Shown: positions 44,239 through 54,166, counted from the stretch's first letter. The stretch: DNA of 64,000 bases from Faecalicatena fissicatena (GCA_001028025.1 LDAQ01000100.1:1-64000); one strand, 5' to 3'. Numbers and translations are program-made. The notes: generated by a model from the sequence alone, not told the origin.

Positions 44239-45513
44239 ATGAAAAAAAGATGGTTGGCAGCAGCGTTGGCATTGAGTATGGTTTTTGCAGGGGGATGCGG
44301 TTCTTCCGGCAAAGAAGACGAGGGCAGTGCAAAAAGTGATTCCGGTGATCAGGTGACGATCACTTACATGCAGTGGCAGCAGGAGTTTTCTACCGCGGCA
44401 ATTAAACTGGCGGATGCCTATATGGAAGAGCATCCGAATGTGAAAGTGGAAGTAATCACCAACTCGGACGGTTACTCAGAGAATCTGAAAGCGGCGCTTG
44501 TTGCGGGAAATGTACCCGAGATTTTCGTAACAGAGGGCTACGAAAACATGAAGAGCTACGAGGAATACCTGACAGATCTTTCAGAGGAAGAATGGACAGG
44601 CAATATCAAGGATGCCGCCCTCCAGTGCGTTACTCTGGATGGAAATATTATGGGGATGCCCATTACTATGGCAGGCGAGGGCATAATCTACAATAAAAAA
44701 ATGTTTAAAGAGCATGGCTGGGAAGTTCCGCAGACCATTACAGAGCTGGAGGAACTGTGTAAGAAGATCGAGGCAGAGGGGATCACACCATTCAACAATC
44801 AGTTTGCCGATGACTGGCTGCTGGGACAGTTTATGAGCGGCAGCGGCTATGCATATATCCCGGATAATGCAGAATACACGAAAGAATTATACGCAGGAAA
44901 CGAAAAGCTTTCAGAAAACGAGCAGATGAAAAATTCATTCAAAGTCCTGGACCTGATGCTGAAATACGGACAGGACGACTGCATGAGCTATGGCTGGAAT
45001 GAGACATGCACCGCATTTGCAACCGGTGAGGCTGCTATGGCATTTGAAGGGGACTGGGTATGGGATACCGTGTACGCAATTGATCCGGAAATCGAATGCG
45101 GTATGTTTGCCCTGCCGGCAACGGAAAACGCTGAGGATACAAAAATGATCGTAGATGCAAACGGCTGCTTCCACATTGGAAAAGGTTCCGCGCATCCGGA
45201 AGCCGGGCTTGACTATCTGAACTGGATCGCTACAAGTGAGACGGCAAAGCAGATTATGCTGGAAGATTATAAAGTAATCCCTGTTTTTGAAGGCTGGGAA
45301 TACCAGGCGGACAATCAGCTGGCAGTATCCACAATTGAGTATCTGGATGCAGGAAAGACATTTATGTGGTCATGGCCGCAATGGCCGGTTGGTTACCAGT
45401 ATTCGGCAGGAAAAACCTACCAGAATTACATCGATGGAAGCATGAGTTCTGACGAAGCGCTTCAGGAACTGGACGATACCTGGACAAAGCTTGTGAACGC
45501 GAAAGAAGAGTAA
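44239..45513 (+). CDS. CUT1-type binding lipoprotein of the riboside operon
   Basis: A 424-residue family 1 solute-binding lipoprotein. The signal peptide ends in FAGGC, followed by a Ser/Lys/Asp-rich linker. EEHPNVKVEVITNSDGY and EAAMAFEGDWVWD are family landmarks. The start at 44239 follows AAGGAGG. Its neighbours suggest a nucleoside-like or ribosylated ligand rather than a plain sugar, which would be unusual for this binding-protein family. Confidence 0.92.
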   Translation: MKKRWLAAALALSMVFAGGCGSSGKEDEGSAKSDSGDQVTITYMQWQQEFSTAAIKLADAYMEEHPNVKVEVITNSDGYSENLKAALVAGNVPEIFVTEGYENMKSYEEYLTDLSEEEWTGNIKDAALQCVTLDGNIMGMPITMAGEGIIYNKKMFKEHGWEVPQTITELEELCKKIEAEGITPFNNQFADDWLLGQFMSGSGYAYIPDNAEYTKELYAGNEKLSENEQMKNSFKVLDLMLKYGQDDCMSYGWNETCTAFATGEAAMAFEGDWVWDTVYAIDPEIECGMFALPATENAEDTKMIVDANGCFHIGKGSAHPEAGLDYLNWIATSETAKQIMLEDYKVIPVFEGWEYQADNQLAVSTIEYLDAGKTFMWSWPQWPVGYQYSAGKTYQNYIDGSMSSDEALQELDDTWTKLVNAKEE

Positions 45514-45531
45514 GAGAAAGGGGAAAAGGGC

Positions 45532-46410
45532 ATGAGAAAGAGGGCAAAAAAAGGGCTGGAATTCTGGATGTTTGTAGCACCGGTGTTGATTCCTTTTCTT
45601 ATATTTTATTTTCTGCCGATCTGTATGGGGCTTTACTACTCCCTGTTCGATTGGAACGGCATCAGTAAAGGAATGAATTTTATCGGACTCAAAAACTACA
45701 TTGAACTTTTCACAAACGACAAAAATTACTTTGAGTCACTGGCATTTACATTTAAATTTGCGTTGTTTAATGTAGTTCTGACCAATGTACTGGCAATCTT
45801 AATGGCACTCTGGGTAAATGGTAAATTGAAGACTTCCAAGTTTACCAGAACCTGTTTCTTCATGCCCAACATTGTCTGTGCGATTGTTGCAGGTTTCCTG
45901 TGGAGATTTATCTTTAACCAGATCTCGGATACGCTCTACAAATCAACAGGGCTGGATTTTCTGGGTATTAAATGGCTGGGATCTACAGATACCGCATGGG
46001 TGGCAATCTTGATTGTCGTACTCTGGCAGTCGATCGGGTATAACATGATTATATATCTGGCAGGGCTGAATATGATCGACAAAACCTTTTATGAAAGCGC
46101 GGCAATCGACGGTGCAGGCAAGATTACGAAATTTTTTAAGATCACGCTGCCGCTGATGATGCCGTCCATCACAATCTGCCTGTTTAATGTCACGGCACAG
46201 TCCTTCCGGCTGTTTGATGTGAATGTGTCGCTGACCAAGGGCGGGCCCGGGCGTTCTACCATGGGACTTGCCATCGATATATATAATGAGGCGTTTAAAC
46301 AGAACAGACTGGGATATGGCTCGGCGAAAGCGGTCATCCTTTTGATTATAGTCATGACAATTACCATGCTGCAGACGAATTATACGAGAAAAAGAGAGGT
46401 GGAAATGTAA
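45532..46410 (+). CDS. CUT1 ABC permease (MalF type)
   Basis: A 292-residue permease with six membrane segments (from FVAPVLIPFLIFYFLPICMG). The EAA loop is ESAAIDGAGKITKFFKITLP. It overlaps the next permease by one base. No ATPase is encoded nearby. Confidence 0.93.
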   Translation: MRKRAKKGLEFWMFVAPVLIPFLIFYFLPICMGLYYSLFDWNGISKGMNFIGLKNYIELFTNDKNYFESLAFTFKFALFNVVLTNVLAILMALWVNGKLKTSKFTRTCFFMPNIVCAIVAGFLWRFIFNQISDTLYKSTGLDFLGIKWLGSTDTAWVAILIVVLWQSIGYNMIIYLAGLNMIDKTFYESAAIDGAGKITKFFKITLPLMMPSITICLFNVTAQSFRLFDVNVSLTKGGPGRSTMGLAIDIYNEAFKQNRLGYGSAKAVILLIIVMTITMLQTNYTRKREVEM

Positions 46411-47243
46411 TGAGAAAGGGTACAAAAACAATATCCAGACTGCTTCTGGAGATCATATCCATAGTGTGTGGTGTTATTTTTGTCTCTCCGGTACTGCTGG
46501 TTATCATCAATGCATTTAAACCGCTCGGAGAAATACTGAAAAACCCGTTCAGCATCCCGTCGAGTCCTGTTACGGAAAATATCATGTACGTGATTGAAAA
46601 CATGAAGTATTTTAAGGTGCTCAGAAATACAATCATTATTACGGTAATCGTTGTCGCAGGGACCGTGATCCTGGCGGCAATGGCAGGATACAAGCTGACA
46701 AGGACGAACACGAAGATCAGTAAGATCATCACCGCTGTCTTTCTTTCCTCCATGCTGGTGCCGTTCCAGACATATATGATACCGATCGCAAAGCTGGCCT
46801 CCATACTGCATATCAACAACACGATGGCCGGATATATACTCATACAGATACCGCTGTATGCGCCTATGGGAATCTTTATGTACCAGGGATTTGTAAAAAA
46901 TATCCCGCTCAGCCTGGAGGAGGCGGCAAGGCTGGACGGTTGTTCACCTTTCCGTATATTCTTTCACATTGTATTCCCGCTGATGAAGCCCATCACGGCA
47001 AGCATTGTGGTATTATACTCACTCTGGATCTGGAATGACTATGCCCTGGCAAGCATGATGCTGACAAGTGCGGAAAACAAGACACTGACGATTACGATTT
47101 ATTCCTTCTTTTCTGCATTTACCAACCGGTGGGATTATGCGCTGGCGGCCCTGTCGCTGTCGATTATCCCGATTACAATATTCTATATATTTATGCAGAA
47201 ATATATCGTCTCCGGCGTAACTGCAGGGGCCGTGAAAGGATAA
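46410..47243 (+). CDS. CUT1 ABC permease (MalG type)
   Basis: A 277-residue permease and partner of the preceding one. The EAA loop is LEEAARLDGCSPFRIFFHIVFP and the end GVTAGAVKG is typical. Translation is coupled through TAATG. A GTG start for the next gene lies two bases after its stop. Confidence 0.93.
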   Translation: MRKGTKTISRLLLEIISIVCGVIFVSPVLLVIINAFKPLGEILKNPFSIPSSPVTENIMYVIENMKYFKVLRNTIIITVIVVAGTVILAAMAGYKLTRTNTKISKIITAVFLSSMLVPFQTYMIPIAKLASILHINNTMAGYILIQIPLYAPMGIFMYQGFVKNIPLSLEEAARLDGCSPFRIFFHIVFPLMKPITASIVVLYSLWIWNDYALASMMLTSAENKTLTITIYSFFSAFTNRWDYALAALSLSIIPITIFYIFMQKYIVSGVTAGAVKG

Positions 47244-47245
47244 GT

Positions 47246-49402
47246 GTGAGTGGTATGTATCAATATAACGAACAAACAATAGAAAAGATCTATGCCGGGT
47301 GGCTTGGAAAAACCATCGGAATCCGGCTTGGTGCGCCGGTGGAGGGCTGGACTTACGAAAAGATCCAAGAGGTCTACGGGGAAATCTGGGACTATCCGGT
47401 TGATTACGGCACATTCGCTGCGGATGATGACAGCAACGGCCCTATCTTCCTTGTACGTGCCATGGAGCATGGCAGGAAAGACGGCAGCCTGCATGCCCAG
47501 GATGTGGCGGATGCGCTTCTGAATTATGCACCGTATGAGCACGGATTCTTCTGGTGGGGCGGCTATGGAGTGTCAACAGAACATACCGCCTATCTGAATC
47601 TGAGAAATGGAATCAAAGCGCCTCTTTGCGGCAGCATCGCTAAAAATGGTGCGGCTATAGCAGAGCAGATTGGAGGCCAGATATTTATAGACCCCTGGGG
47701 GCTGATATCACCGGGCAGGCCCCGGCAGGCGGCAGAGTTTGCAAAAGAGGCGGCTGGCGTGACGCACGATGGAAACGGTATCTGGGGCGGTGTCTTTGTT
47801 GCCGTCTGCATCAGCCTTGCTTTTGAGGATTATACAGTGGAGGAGATGCTGGAGAGGGCACTGCGTTTTATACCGGAGGAGTGTGAATACGCCAGGGCGG
47901 TAAAGTGTGTGACAGAGTTTTACCACAAAGACGAAGAAAAAGACTGGAGGAAGTGTTATGCATATATCCGGGAATATTTTGGATACGACAGGTATCCGGG
48001 ATACTGCCATATCATTCCTAATGCGGCCGTAATGATTCTGTCGCTTTTATATGGGGAAGACGATTATACGAAAACCATCTGCATCTGTAATATGTGCGGC
48101 TGGGATACGGACTGTAATGTAGGAAATGTGGGCACCATCATGGGGGTACGGGGAGGTCTGGAAGGGATTCCTTATGAAAAGTGGAGAAAGCCTGTGAATG
48201 ACCTGCTGATCTGCTCAGGAACCATGGGCAGCCTGAATATGATGGATCTTCCCTACGGAGCATCCTACATGGCAAAATATGCCTTTGAGACGGCCGGATA
48301 CAAGCTGCCGGAAAAATGGAAACATATCATAGGGGAACATCAGGAATCCTGTCATTTTGAATATCCAGGTTCCACCCATGCCATGCGGGTGCGGTGTGAG
48401 GATTATGAGGCAGCGCAGCATCTGGAATATTATCTCACCAATTCAACGGAGCAGGCATATACAGGCAGCCATTCTTTAAAACTGCATGCCCGTCCGCTCT
48501 GGCCGGGACAGCAGCTGTATCTTTTCAAAAAGACGTACTACAGCAGCCGGGAACTGCATGATGACCGATATGAGCCGGCTTTTTCCCCTATGATCTATCC
48601 GGGTCAGACCCTGAGCGGAAATGTGTTTCTTCCCGATGGGCAGCAGGCCGCGGAGGTCCGGATGTATGTCAGAGATCTGCACGGAGACTGTATGCTGAAA
48701 GGGGAGAAGACGCTCTGCAGGCCAGGGGAATGGAGTCATCTGGAATTCAGGATTCCTTCCTGTGACGGGGCGCTTCTGGACGAAGCCGGATTTTGCTTTA
48801 CAATTCCGGGGCAGTCCTTTCAGGGTGTTGAATTTCATGCTTACATAGACGATATGGAGTATGGCGGTGCACCGGATTATGACATCGATTTCCGCAAAGA
48901 GATCCTGGAGATGAAGACGCAGACCCACCATGAAATTACCCAGTTTACGAAGGTAAAAGGCTGGACCTGGCTGGAAGAGGAATGGCTGCACATTACGGGC
49001 ACTGATTTTGCAGAAACATACACCGGGAGCCACAGGTTTGAGGACTATCAGGTTGAGGCCAGATTCAGGCCTCTGCACGGCCCTCAGCATTATATCAATA
49101 TCCGTGTGCAGGGGGCAATGCGCTCCTACGCGGCAGGATTTCACCAACCAGGTAGACTTGCGCTCCTGAAAAATGAAAATGGGTACCGCACAGTGGCGGA
49201 AACCGCGTATCCCTGGGAGGAAGGCAAAGAATACCGGTTAACGGTCCGTGCGAAAGAGAACACCATCTGTATATTAGAAAACGGAAAAGAGCTGCTGTCA
49301 TATACAGACCCGGAGGCTCCTTATCTTACGGGAGCATTTGGCTTTTCCGTGCAGAGTGGAAGCCACTGCAGTTATGCGGGTATAAAAGTAAGAGGGATAT
49401 AG
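47246..49402 (+). CDS. ADP-ribosylglycohydrolase-family protein with C-terminal domain
   Basis: A 718-residue protein. Residues ~1-350 form an ADP-ribosylglycohydrolase (DraG/ARH) domain with both metal motifs intact: ADDDSNGP near residue 57 and GWDTDCNVGNVGTI near 287. The remaining ~360 residues look all-beta, with a LamG/concanavalin-like strand pattern near the end. No signal peptide is seen. The GTG at 47246 follows AAAGGA; an ATG at 47255 is possible. It probably cleaves an N- or O-ribosyl bond of an imported compound, in line with the flanking phosphorylase and DeoB genes. Confidence 0.85.
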   Translation: MSGMYQYNEQTIEKIYAGWLGKTIGIRLGAPVEGWTYEKIQEVYGEIWDYPVDYGTFAADDDSNGPIFLVRAMEHGRKDGSLHAQDVADALLNYAPYEHGFFWWGGYGVSTEHTAYLNLRNGIKAPLCGSIAKNGAAIAEQIGGQIFIDPWGLISPGRPRQAAEFAKEAAGVTHDGNGIWGGVFVAVCISLAFEDYTVEEMLERALRFIPEECEYARAVKCVTEFYHKDEEKDWRKCYAYIREYFGYDRYPGYCHIIPNAAVMILSLLYGEDDYTKTICICNMCGWDTDCNVGNVGTIMGVRGGLEGIPYEKWRKPVNDLLICSGTMGSLNMMDLPYGASYMAKYAFETAGYKLPEKWKHIIGEHQESCHFEYPGSTHAMRVRCEDYEAAQHLEYYLTNSTEQAYTGSHSLKLHARPLWPGQQLYLFKKTYYSSRELHDDRYEPAFSPMIYPGQTLSGNVFLPDGQQAAEVRMYVRDLHGDCMLKGEKTLCRPGEWSHLEFRIPSCDGALLDEAGFCFTIPGQSFQGVEFHAYIDDMEYGGAPDYDIDFRKEILEMKTQTHHEITQFTKVKGWTWLEEEWLHITGTDFAETYTGSHRFEDYQVEARFRPLHGPQHYINIRVQGAMRSYAAGFHQPGRLALLKNENGYRTVAETAYPWEEGKEYRLTVRAKENTICILENGKELLSYTDPEAPYLTGAFGFSVQSGSHCSYAGIKVRGI

Positions 49403-49411
49403 GAGGCCAAA

Positions 49412-50584
49412 ATGGTAAAGAGAAGAATTTTCCTGATTGTGCTGGACAGTTTCGGGATCGGAGAAGCACCAGATGCGGAGGAGTTCGGGGATCGGGGATG
49501 CCATACACTTCATACGATCTTAAAATCCCCCGAATATCAGACACCCGTGCTGGAAAGGCTGGGGCTGTTCCGGATCGAAGGCGCGCCCCAACAGAAAGGC
49601 GGCGGAGTTTTGACGGGCAGTTTCGGGAGGATGCAGGAGGCTTCCAGGGGCAAGGACACAACCATCGGACACTGGGAAATAGCCGGAATTGTTTCCAAAA
49701 AACCGCTTCCAGTCTATCCGGACGGTTTTCCGGAATCCATCATCAGAGAATTTGAAAAAAGGACGAAGCGAAAGACTCTTTGCAACCGGCCGTATTCCGG
49801 GACAGAGGTTATCCGGGATTACGGGGAAGAATCGGAGAAAACAGGGTCACTGATCGTATATACATCTGCAGACAGCGTCTTTCAGATTGCCGCCCATGAA
49901 GCGGTGGTTCCGGTGGAGGAGCTGTACGGCTGCTGCGAGACGGCGAGGGAGCTGCTTACCGGGGAACATGGAGTGGGGCGTGTGATAGCACGCCCCTTTG
50001 CCGGCGCCAGAGGCAGTTATCAAAGGACTGCGGGCCGGCATGATTTTTCTATAAAGCCCCCTGGAGATACCATGCTGGATATGCTGGCTGATGCAGGATA
50101 CGAAACATACGGGATTGGAAAGATAGGAGATATATTTGCGGGACAGGGAATTTCTCACACACAGAGAAGTCTCAATAATGTAGATGGAATGGAAAAAACA
50201 ATTGCAATGCTTGAGAAGAATTTTTCCGGAATCTGTTTTGTCAATCTTGTAGATTTTGATATGCTTTACGGTCATCGGAATGATATTGACGGTTATGCCA
50301 GAGCCGCCGCAGTGTTTGACAGGCAGCTTCATATATTTATGGATAAGATGAGGAAAGAGGATATTCTGGTGATTACGGCAGACCATGGATGCGATCCGGG
50401 ATTCCCTGGGACAGACCACACAAGAGAGTATACACCGCTTCTGGTTTTCGGCGGGGATATCAGACCAGGTGTAAATCTTGGGACAAGGAAAACATTTGCC
50501 GATATCGCAGCAACAGTGCTGGATATCATGGATACCGATGACAGGACGGACGGGGCCAGTTTTAAAGAGCTGATCCTTATATAA
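49412..50584 (+). CDS. deoB: Phosphopentomutase
   Basis: A 390-residue metal-dependent mutase of the alkaline-phosphatase superfamily, which interconverts ribose-1-phosphate and ribose-5-phosphate. The metal-binding Asp12 is in LIVLDSFGIGEAPDA, the phospho-accepting Thr in GKDTTIGHWE (about residue 86), and ITADHGCDPGFPGTDHTRE completes the site. It lies nine bases after the ADP-ribosylglycohydrolase-like gene and completes a route from riboside to central metabolism. Confidence 0.96.
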   Translation: MVKRRIFLIVLDSFGIGEAPDAEEFGDRGCHTLHTILKSPEYQTPVLERLGLFRIEGAPQQKGGGVLTGSFGRMQEASRGKDTTIGHWEIAGIVSKKPLPVYPDGFPESIIREFEKRTKRKTLCNRPYSGTEVIRDYGEESEKTGSLIVYTSADSVFQIAAHEAVVPVEELYGCCETARELLTGEHGVGRVIARPFAGARGSYQRTAGRHDFSIKPPGDTMLDMLADAGYETYGIGKIGDIFAGQGISHTQRSLNNVDGMEKTIAMLEKNFSGICFVNLVDFDMLYGHRNDIDGYARAAAVFDRQLHIFMDKMRKEDILVITADHGCDPGFPGTDHTREYTPLLVFGGDIRPGVNLGTRKTFADIAATVLDIMDTDDRTDGASFKELILI

Positions 50585-50623
50585 GAAAATGTATCTATAT
50601 CTTGTTGGAAACAAAAAAGTTGC

Positions 50624-50669
50624 ATACTAGATATTGTTGTTCTTTATTGACAAGTGAAATATATGGTGA
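50624..50669 (+). promoter_or_regulatory. Possible NrdR boxes
   Basis: A 16-base site ATACTAGATATTGTTG (50624-50639) matches the NrdR consensus at 12 of 16 positions as I recall it. A weaker GTGAAATATATGGTGA (50654-50669) starts 30 bases later, near the usual three-turn spacing. The second overlaps the promoter. Confidence 0.35.
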
Positions 50670-50675
50670 TAGAAT
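50647..50675 (+). promoter_or_regulatory. Promoter of nrdD
   Basis: -35 TTGACA (50647-50652), 17-bp spacer, -10 TAGAAT (50670-50675). A GCCCAAC/GTTGGGC hairpin follows in the leader (50687-50708). Confidence 0.85.
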
Positions 50676-50751
50676 ATCCTCAGATGCCCAACTGTTTATG
50701 GTTGGGCAAAAATTATCTGACTTTGATTAGAGAAAGGGGCGACCGTACAGT

Positions 50752-53118
50752 ATGTATCAGGTTACAAAAAGAGATGGGAAGATAGCAGACTTCGATCTTG
50801 CCAAGATATGTGAGGCAATCAGGAAGGCATTTGAGGCCCGGGAAAGGCAATACAATCAGGATATTATAGATTTGCTGGCATTGAAAGTAACAGCAGACTT
50901 TGAACCTAAGATTAAAAAAGGGCTGGTTTCAGTGGAGGATGTCCAGGACAGTGTGGAATCCGTACTGATAAAGGCAGGATATGCGGACGTTGCGAAAGGC
51001 TATATTTTATACAGAAAGCAGAGGGAAAAGATTCGGAATCTGAATTCAACCCTGCTGGATTATAAAGAGATTGTGGACAGTTATGTGAAGATTACTGACT
51101 GGCGTGTAAAAGAGAATTCTACAGTCACTTATTCCGTTGGCGGCCTGATTCTCAGCAATTCAGGTGCAATTACAGCGAATTACTGGCTGTCAGAGATTTA
51201 TGATGATGAGGTGGGGAAGGCGCACAAGAACGCTGATATCCATATTCACGATCTGTCCATGCTCACAGGATACTGCGCAGGATGGTCCTTAAAGCAGCTG
51301 ATACAGGACGGTCTGGGCGGCATTACAGGAAGAATCACGTCGGCGCCGGCCAAGCACCTGAGCGTACTCTGCAACCAGATGGTAAACTTTCTGGGAATCA
51401 TGCAGAATGAATGGGCGGGAGCCCAGGCTTTTTCATCCTTTGATACCTATCTTGCGCCCTTTGTCAAGATCGATAACCTGACATACCCGGAAGTCAAGAA
51501 ATGTATCGAGTCCTTTATATATGGCGTGAATATACCGTCCCGTTGGGGAACACAGGCACCGTTCTCTAATATCACGCTGGACTGGACGGTACCAGGCGAT
51601 CTGGCGCATCTCCCGGCTATTGTAGGCGGTATTGAGCAGGATTTCACTTATGGTGACTGCAAAGAAGAGATGGATATGATCAATAAGGCATTTATCGAGA
51701 CGATGATCGAAGGGGATGCCGATGGAAGAGGATTCCAATATCCGATCCCGACATATTCCATTACAAATGATTTTGACTGGTCTGATACAGAGAATAACCG
51801 TCTTCTGTTTGAGATGACTGCAAAGTACGGAACTCCTTATTTTTCAAATTATATTAACAGTGATATGGAGCCGAGCGATGTCAGAAGTATGTGCTGCCGT
51901 CTGCGTCTGGATCTCCGTGAACTCCGCAAAAAATCAGGCGGTTTCTTTGGAAGCGGAGAGAGTACTGGTTCCATCGGAGTCGTTACGATCAATATGCCGA
52001 GAATTGCATATCTGGCTGCCAATGAGGAGGAATTCTATAAACATCTGGATAAAATGATGGATATTTCAGCAAGTTCCCTTCATACAAAGCGCGTTGTTAT
52101 ATCAAAGCTGATGGATGAAGGACTGTATCCTTATACCAAGAGATATCTGGGCTCATTTGAAAACCATTTCTCCACAATCGGACTGATTGGTATGAACGAA
52201 GCGGGGCTGAATGCAAAATGGATCGGAAAAGACATGACAAGCGCAGAGACGCAGCAGTTTACAAAGGACGTGCTGAATCACATGAGAGAGCGTCTGTCGG
52301 ATTACCAGGAGATGTACGGAGAGCTGTACAATCTGGAGGCAACTCCGGCAGAATCCACTACTTACCGTCTGGCAAAGCATGATGTGGAACAGTTCCCGGA
52401 TATCATTACTGCAGCAGAGGGAGACGGAACTCCTTACTATACAAACAGCTCACATTTACCGGTTGGGTATACAGAAGATGTATTTGAAGCGCTTGATATT
52501 CAGGACGAGCTCCAGACATTATACACATCGGGTACTGTATTCCATACCTTCCTGGGAGAAAAGCTGCCGGGGTGGAAATCAGCGGCGTCATTGGTGAAGA
52601 AGATCGCAGAGAATTACAAGCTGCCTTACTATACAATGTCACCGACATACTCGATCTGTAAGAATCATGGATATATTTCCGGGGAACTTTACAAATGCCC
52701 GCATTGCGGAGAGGAAACTGAAGTATACAGCCGAATCACGGGATATTACCGTCCTGTAAAGAACTGGAATGACGGAAAAACGCAGGAATTTAAAGACCGT
52801 AAGGTATATGATATCAGCAATTCCAATATGAGCATCAAGACACATGAGGCGAAAAAAGCAGCGGAAGAGGCAGAAATTCCGGCAGAAGAGATGAAAACCC
52901 TTCTTTTTACAACCAAAACCTGCCCGAACTGCAAGATTGCGACCAGTTCACTAGAAAAAGCCAATATAGCCTATGAGATTGTAGATGCGGAAGAAAACGA
53001 AGAACTTGTGAAAAAATATGGTGTAATGCAGGCCCCGACACTGGTTGTGATCGGTGAGAAAGGTGTGCAGAAAATGGCAAATGCTTCGAATATTAAAGCG
53101 TATGCAGAGGAACACTAG
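50752..53118 (+). CDS. nrdD: Anaerobic ribonucleotide reductase with fused glutaredoxin-like domain
   Basis: A 788-residue class III ribonucleotide reductase that makes dNTPs without oxygen. An ATP-cone fills about 1-95 (VTKRDGKIADFD), the glycyl-radical barrel follows (about 100-640), a zinc site CKNHG...CPHC is near 640-655, and the radical Gly is about 664 in RITGYYRPVKNWND. After a linker comes a ~75-residue thioredoxin/glutaredoxin-like domain with CPNC at 724-727 and MQAPTLVV. That domain is not part of standard NrdD. A TrxB-like gene follows. Confidence 0.94.
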   Translation: MYQVTKRDGKIADFDLAKICEAIRKAFEARERQYNQDIIDLLALKVTADFEPKIKKGLVSVEDVQDSVESVLIKAGYADVAKGYILYRKQREKIRNLNSTLLDYKEIVDSYVKITDWRVKENSTVTYSVGGLILSNSGAITANYWLSEIYDDEVGKAHKNADIHIHDLSMLTGYCAGWSLKQLIQDGLGGITGRITSAPAKHLSVLCNQMVNFLGIMQNEWAGAQAFSSFDTYLAPFVKIDNLTYPEVKKCIESFIYGVNIPSRWGTQAPFSNITLDWTVPGDLAHLPAIVGGIEQDFTYGDCKEEMDMINKAFIETMIEGDADGRGFQYPIPTYSITNDFDWSDTENNRLLFEMTAKYGTPYFSNYINSDMEPSDVRSMCCRLRLDLRELRKKSGGFFGSGESTGSIGVVTINMPRIAYLAANEEEFYKHLDKMMDISASSLHTKRVVISKLMDEGLYPYTKRYLGSFENHFSTIGLIGMNEAGLNAKWIGKDMTSAETQQFTKDVLNHMRERLSDYQEMYGELYNLEATPAESTTYRLAKHDVEQFPDIITAAEGDGTPYYTNSSHLPVGYTEDVFEALDIQDELQTLYTSGTVFHTFLGEKLPGWKSAASLVKKIAENYKLPYYTMSPTYSICKNHGYISGELYKCPHCGEETEVYSRITGYYRPVKNWNDGKTQEFKDRKVYDISNSNMSIKTHEAKKAAEEAEIPAEEMKTLLFTTKTCPNCKIATSSLEKANIAYEIVDAEENEELVKKYGVMQAPTLVVIGEKGVQKMANASNIKAYAEEH

Positions 53119-53263
53119 AGTATAACAGATGCAATGAATAATTAGATATACTCAGGAATAAGAATATGACATGGCGGTTTTAAAACGGCGCAGACAGGGA
53201 AGCGGCAGGAGCTTTCCGGAGGCAGGCCTTTTTGGAACCGCTTTTCAACAAGGAGGAACAGAT

Positions 53264-54166
53264 ATGTATGATATTGGAATTATAGGCGGAGGTACGGCCG
53301 GAATGACTGCGGCGATATATGGACAGAGAGCCGGGAAACGCACGGTGATTATTGAGAGTATGAATTTCGGCGGACAGATTACGTCTTCTCATAACGTTGA
53401 GAACTATCCTGGGATTGCAAGTGTTAGCGGCAGCGAATTTTCCATGAATCTGCTGGATCAGGCGATGAAACTGGGAACAGAGACCGTGATGGAACAGGTA
53501 ACCGGCATCCGGGAGGAGGGGGGCATTAAGATCATAGAAACTGCAGGAAAAGAGTATCCGTGCAGAACCGTGATCATTGCCACAGGAGTGACACACAGAC
53601 ATATGGGACTGGAAAAGGAGATCCAGCTTACCGGATCGGGAGTTTCCTATTGTGCCACATGTGACGGGGCATTTTTCAGAGGCCGTGATGTTGCGGTCAT
53701 CGGAGGCGGCAATACAGCTCTCCAGGATGCAGAATTCCTTTCCAACTACTGTAATAAAGTCTATCTGGTGCACCGGAGGGATGAATTCCGTGGAGACAGC
53801 AGCCTGGTAGATGCGCTGAAGCAAAGAGACAATGTGGAATTTGTGCTCAGTGCAACTGTGAAAGACATTGTAGGCGAGACCATGGTGGAAGGACTGATCC
53901 TGAACAATAAAAAGACCGGCGAAGACTTTAAGATCGAAGTTGCAGGCGTGTTTGTAGCAATCGGACAGATCCCCCAGAATCAGTTATTTGCCGATTTCAT
54001 AAAACTGGATGCAGACGGATTCATACTGGCTTCTGAGGACTGTATGACCTCCAGGCCAGGCGTGTATGCAGCCGGAGACTGCCGTACAAAAGAAGTGCGC
54101 CAGCTCACAACCGCGGCGGCAGATGGGGCTGTAGCAGCGCTGGCGGCATGTAAGTTTATGGTGTGA
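53264..54166 (+). CDS. Thioredoxin reductase-like FAD enzyme
   Basis: A 300-residue flavoprotein. The FAD fingerprint is GIIGGGTAGMTAAIYG (5-20), the redox Cys pair is Cys130-X2-Cys133 (SYCATCDG), the NAD(P)H fingerprint is VIGGGNTALQDA, and the final FAD motif is YAAGDCRTKEVRQ. The ATG at 53264 follows AAGGAGG; the frame extends upstream to 53171 without a site. It probably reduces the Cys pair of the glutaredoxin-like domain on NrdD, or a related thioredoxin-like protein. Confidence 0.92.
   Translation: MYDIGIIGGGTAGMTAAIYGQRAGKRTVIIESMNFGGQITSSHNVENYPGIASVSGSEFSMNLLDQAMKLGTETVMEQVTGIREEGGIKIIETAGKEYPCRTVIIATGVTHRHMGLEKEIQLTGSGVSYCATCDGAFFRGRDVAVIGGGNTALQDAEFLSNYCNKVYLVHRRDEFRGDSSLVDALKQRDNVEFVLSATVKDIVGETMVEGLILNNKKTGEDFKIEVAGVFVAIGQIPQNQLFADFIKLDADGFILASEDCMTSRPGVYAAGDCRTKEVRQLTTAAADGAVAALAACKFMV

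Noticed and set aside
48601..48612. GGGTCAGACCCT inside the ADP-ribosylglycohydrolase-like gene
   Set aside because: It is only part of the dispersed palindrome and encodes ordinary residues in a long gene; probably chance.
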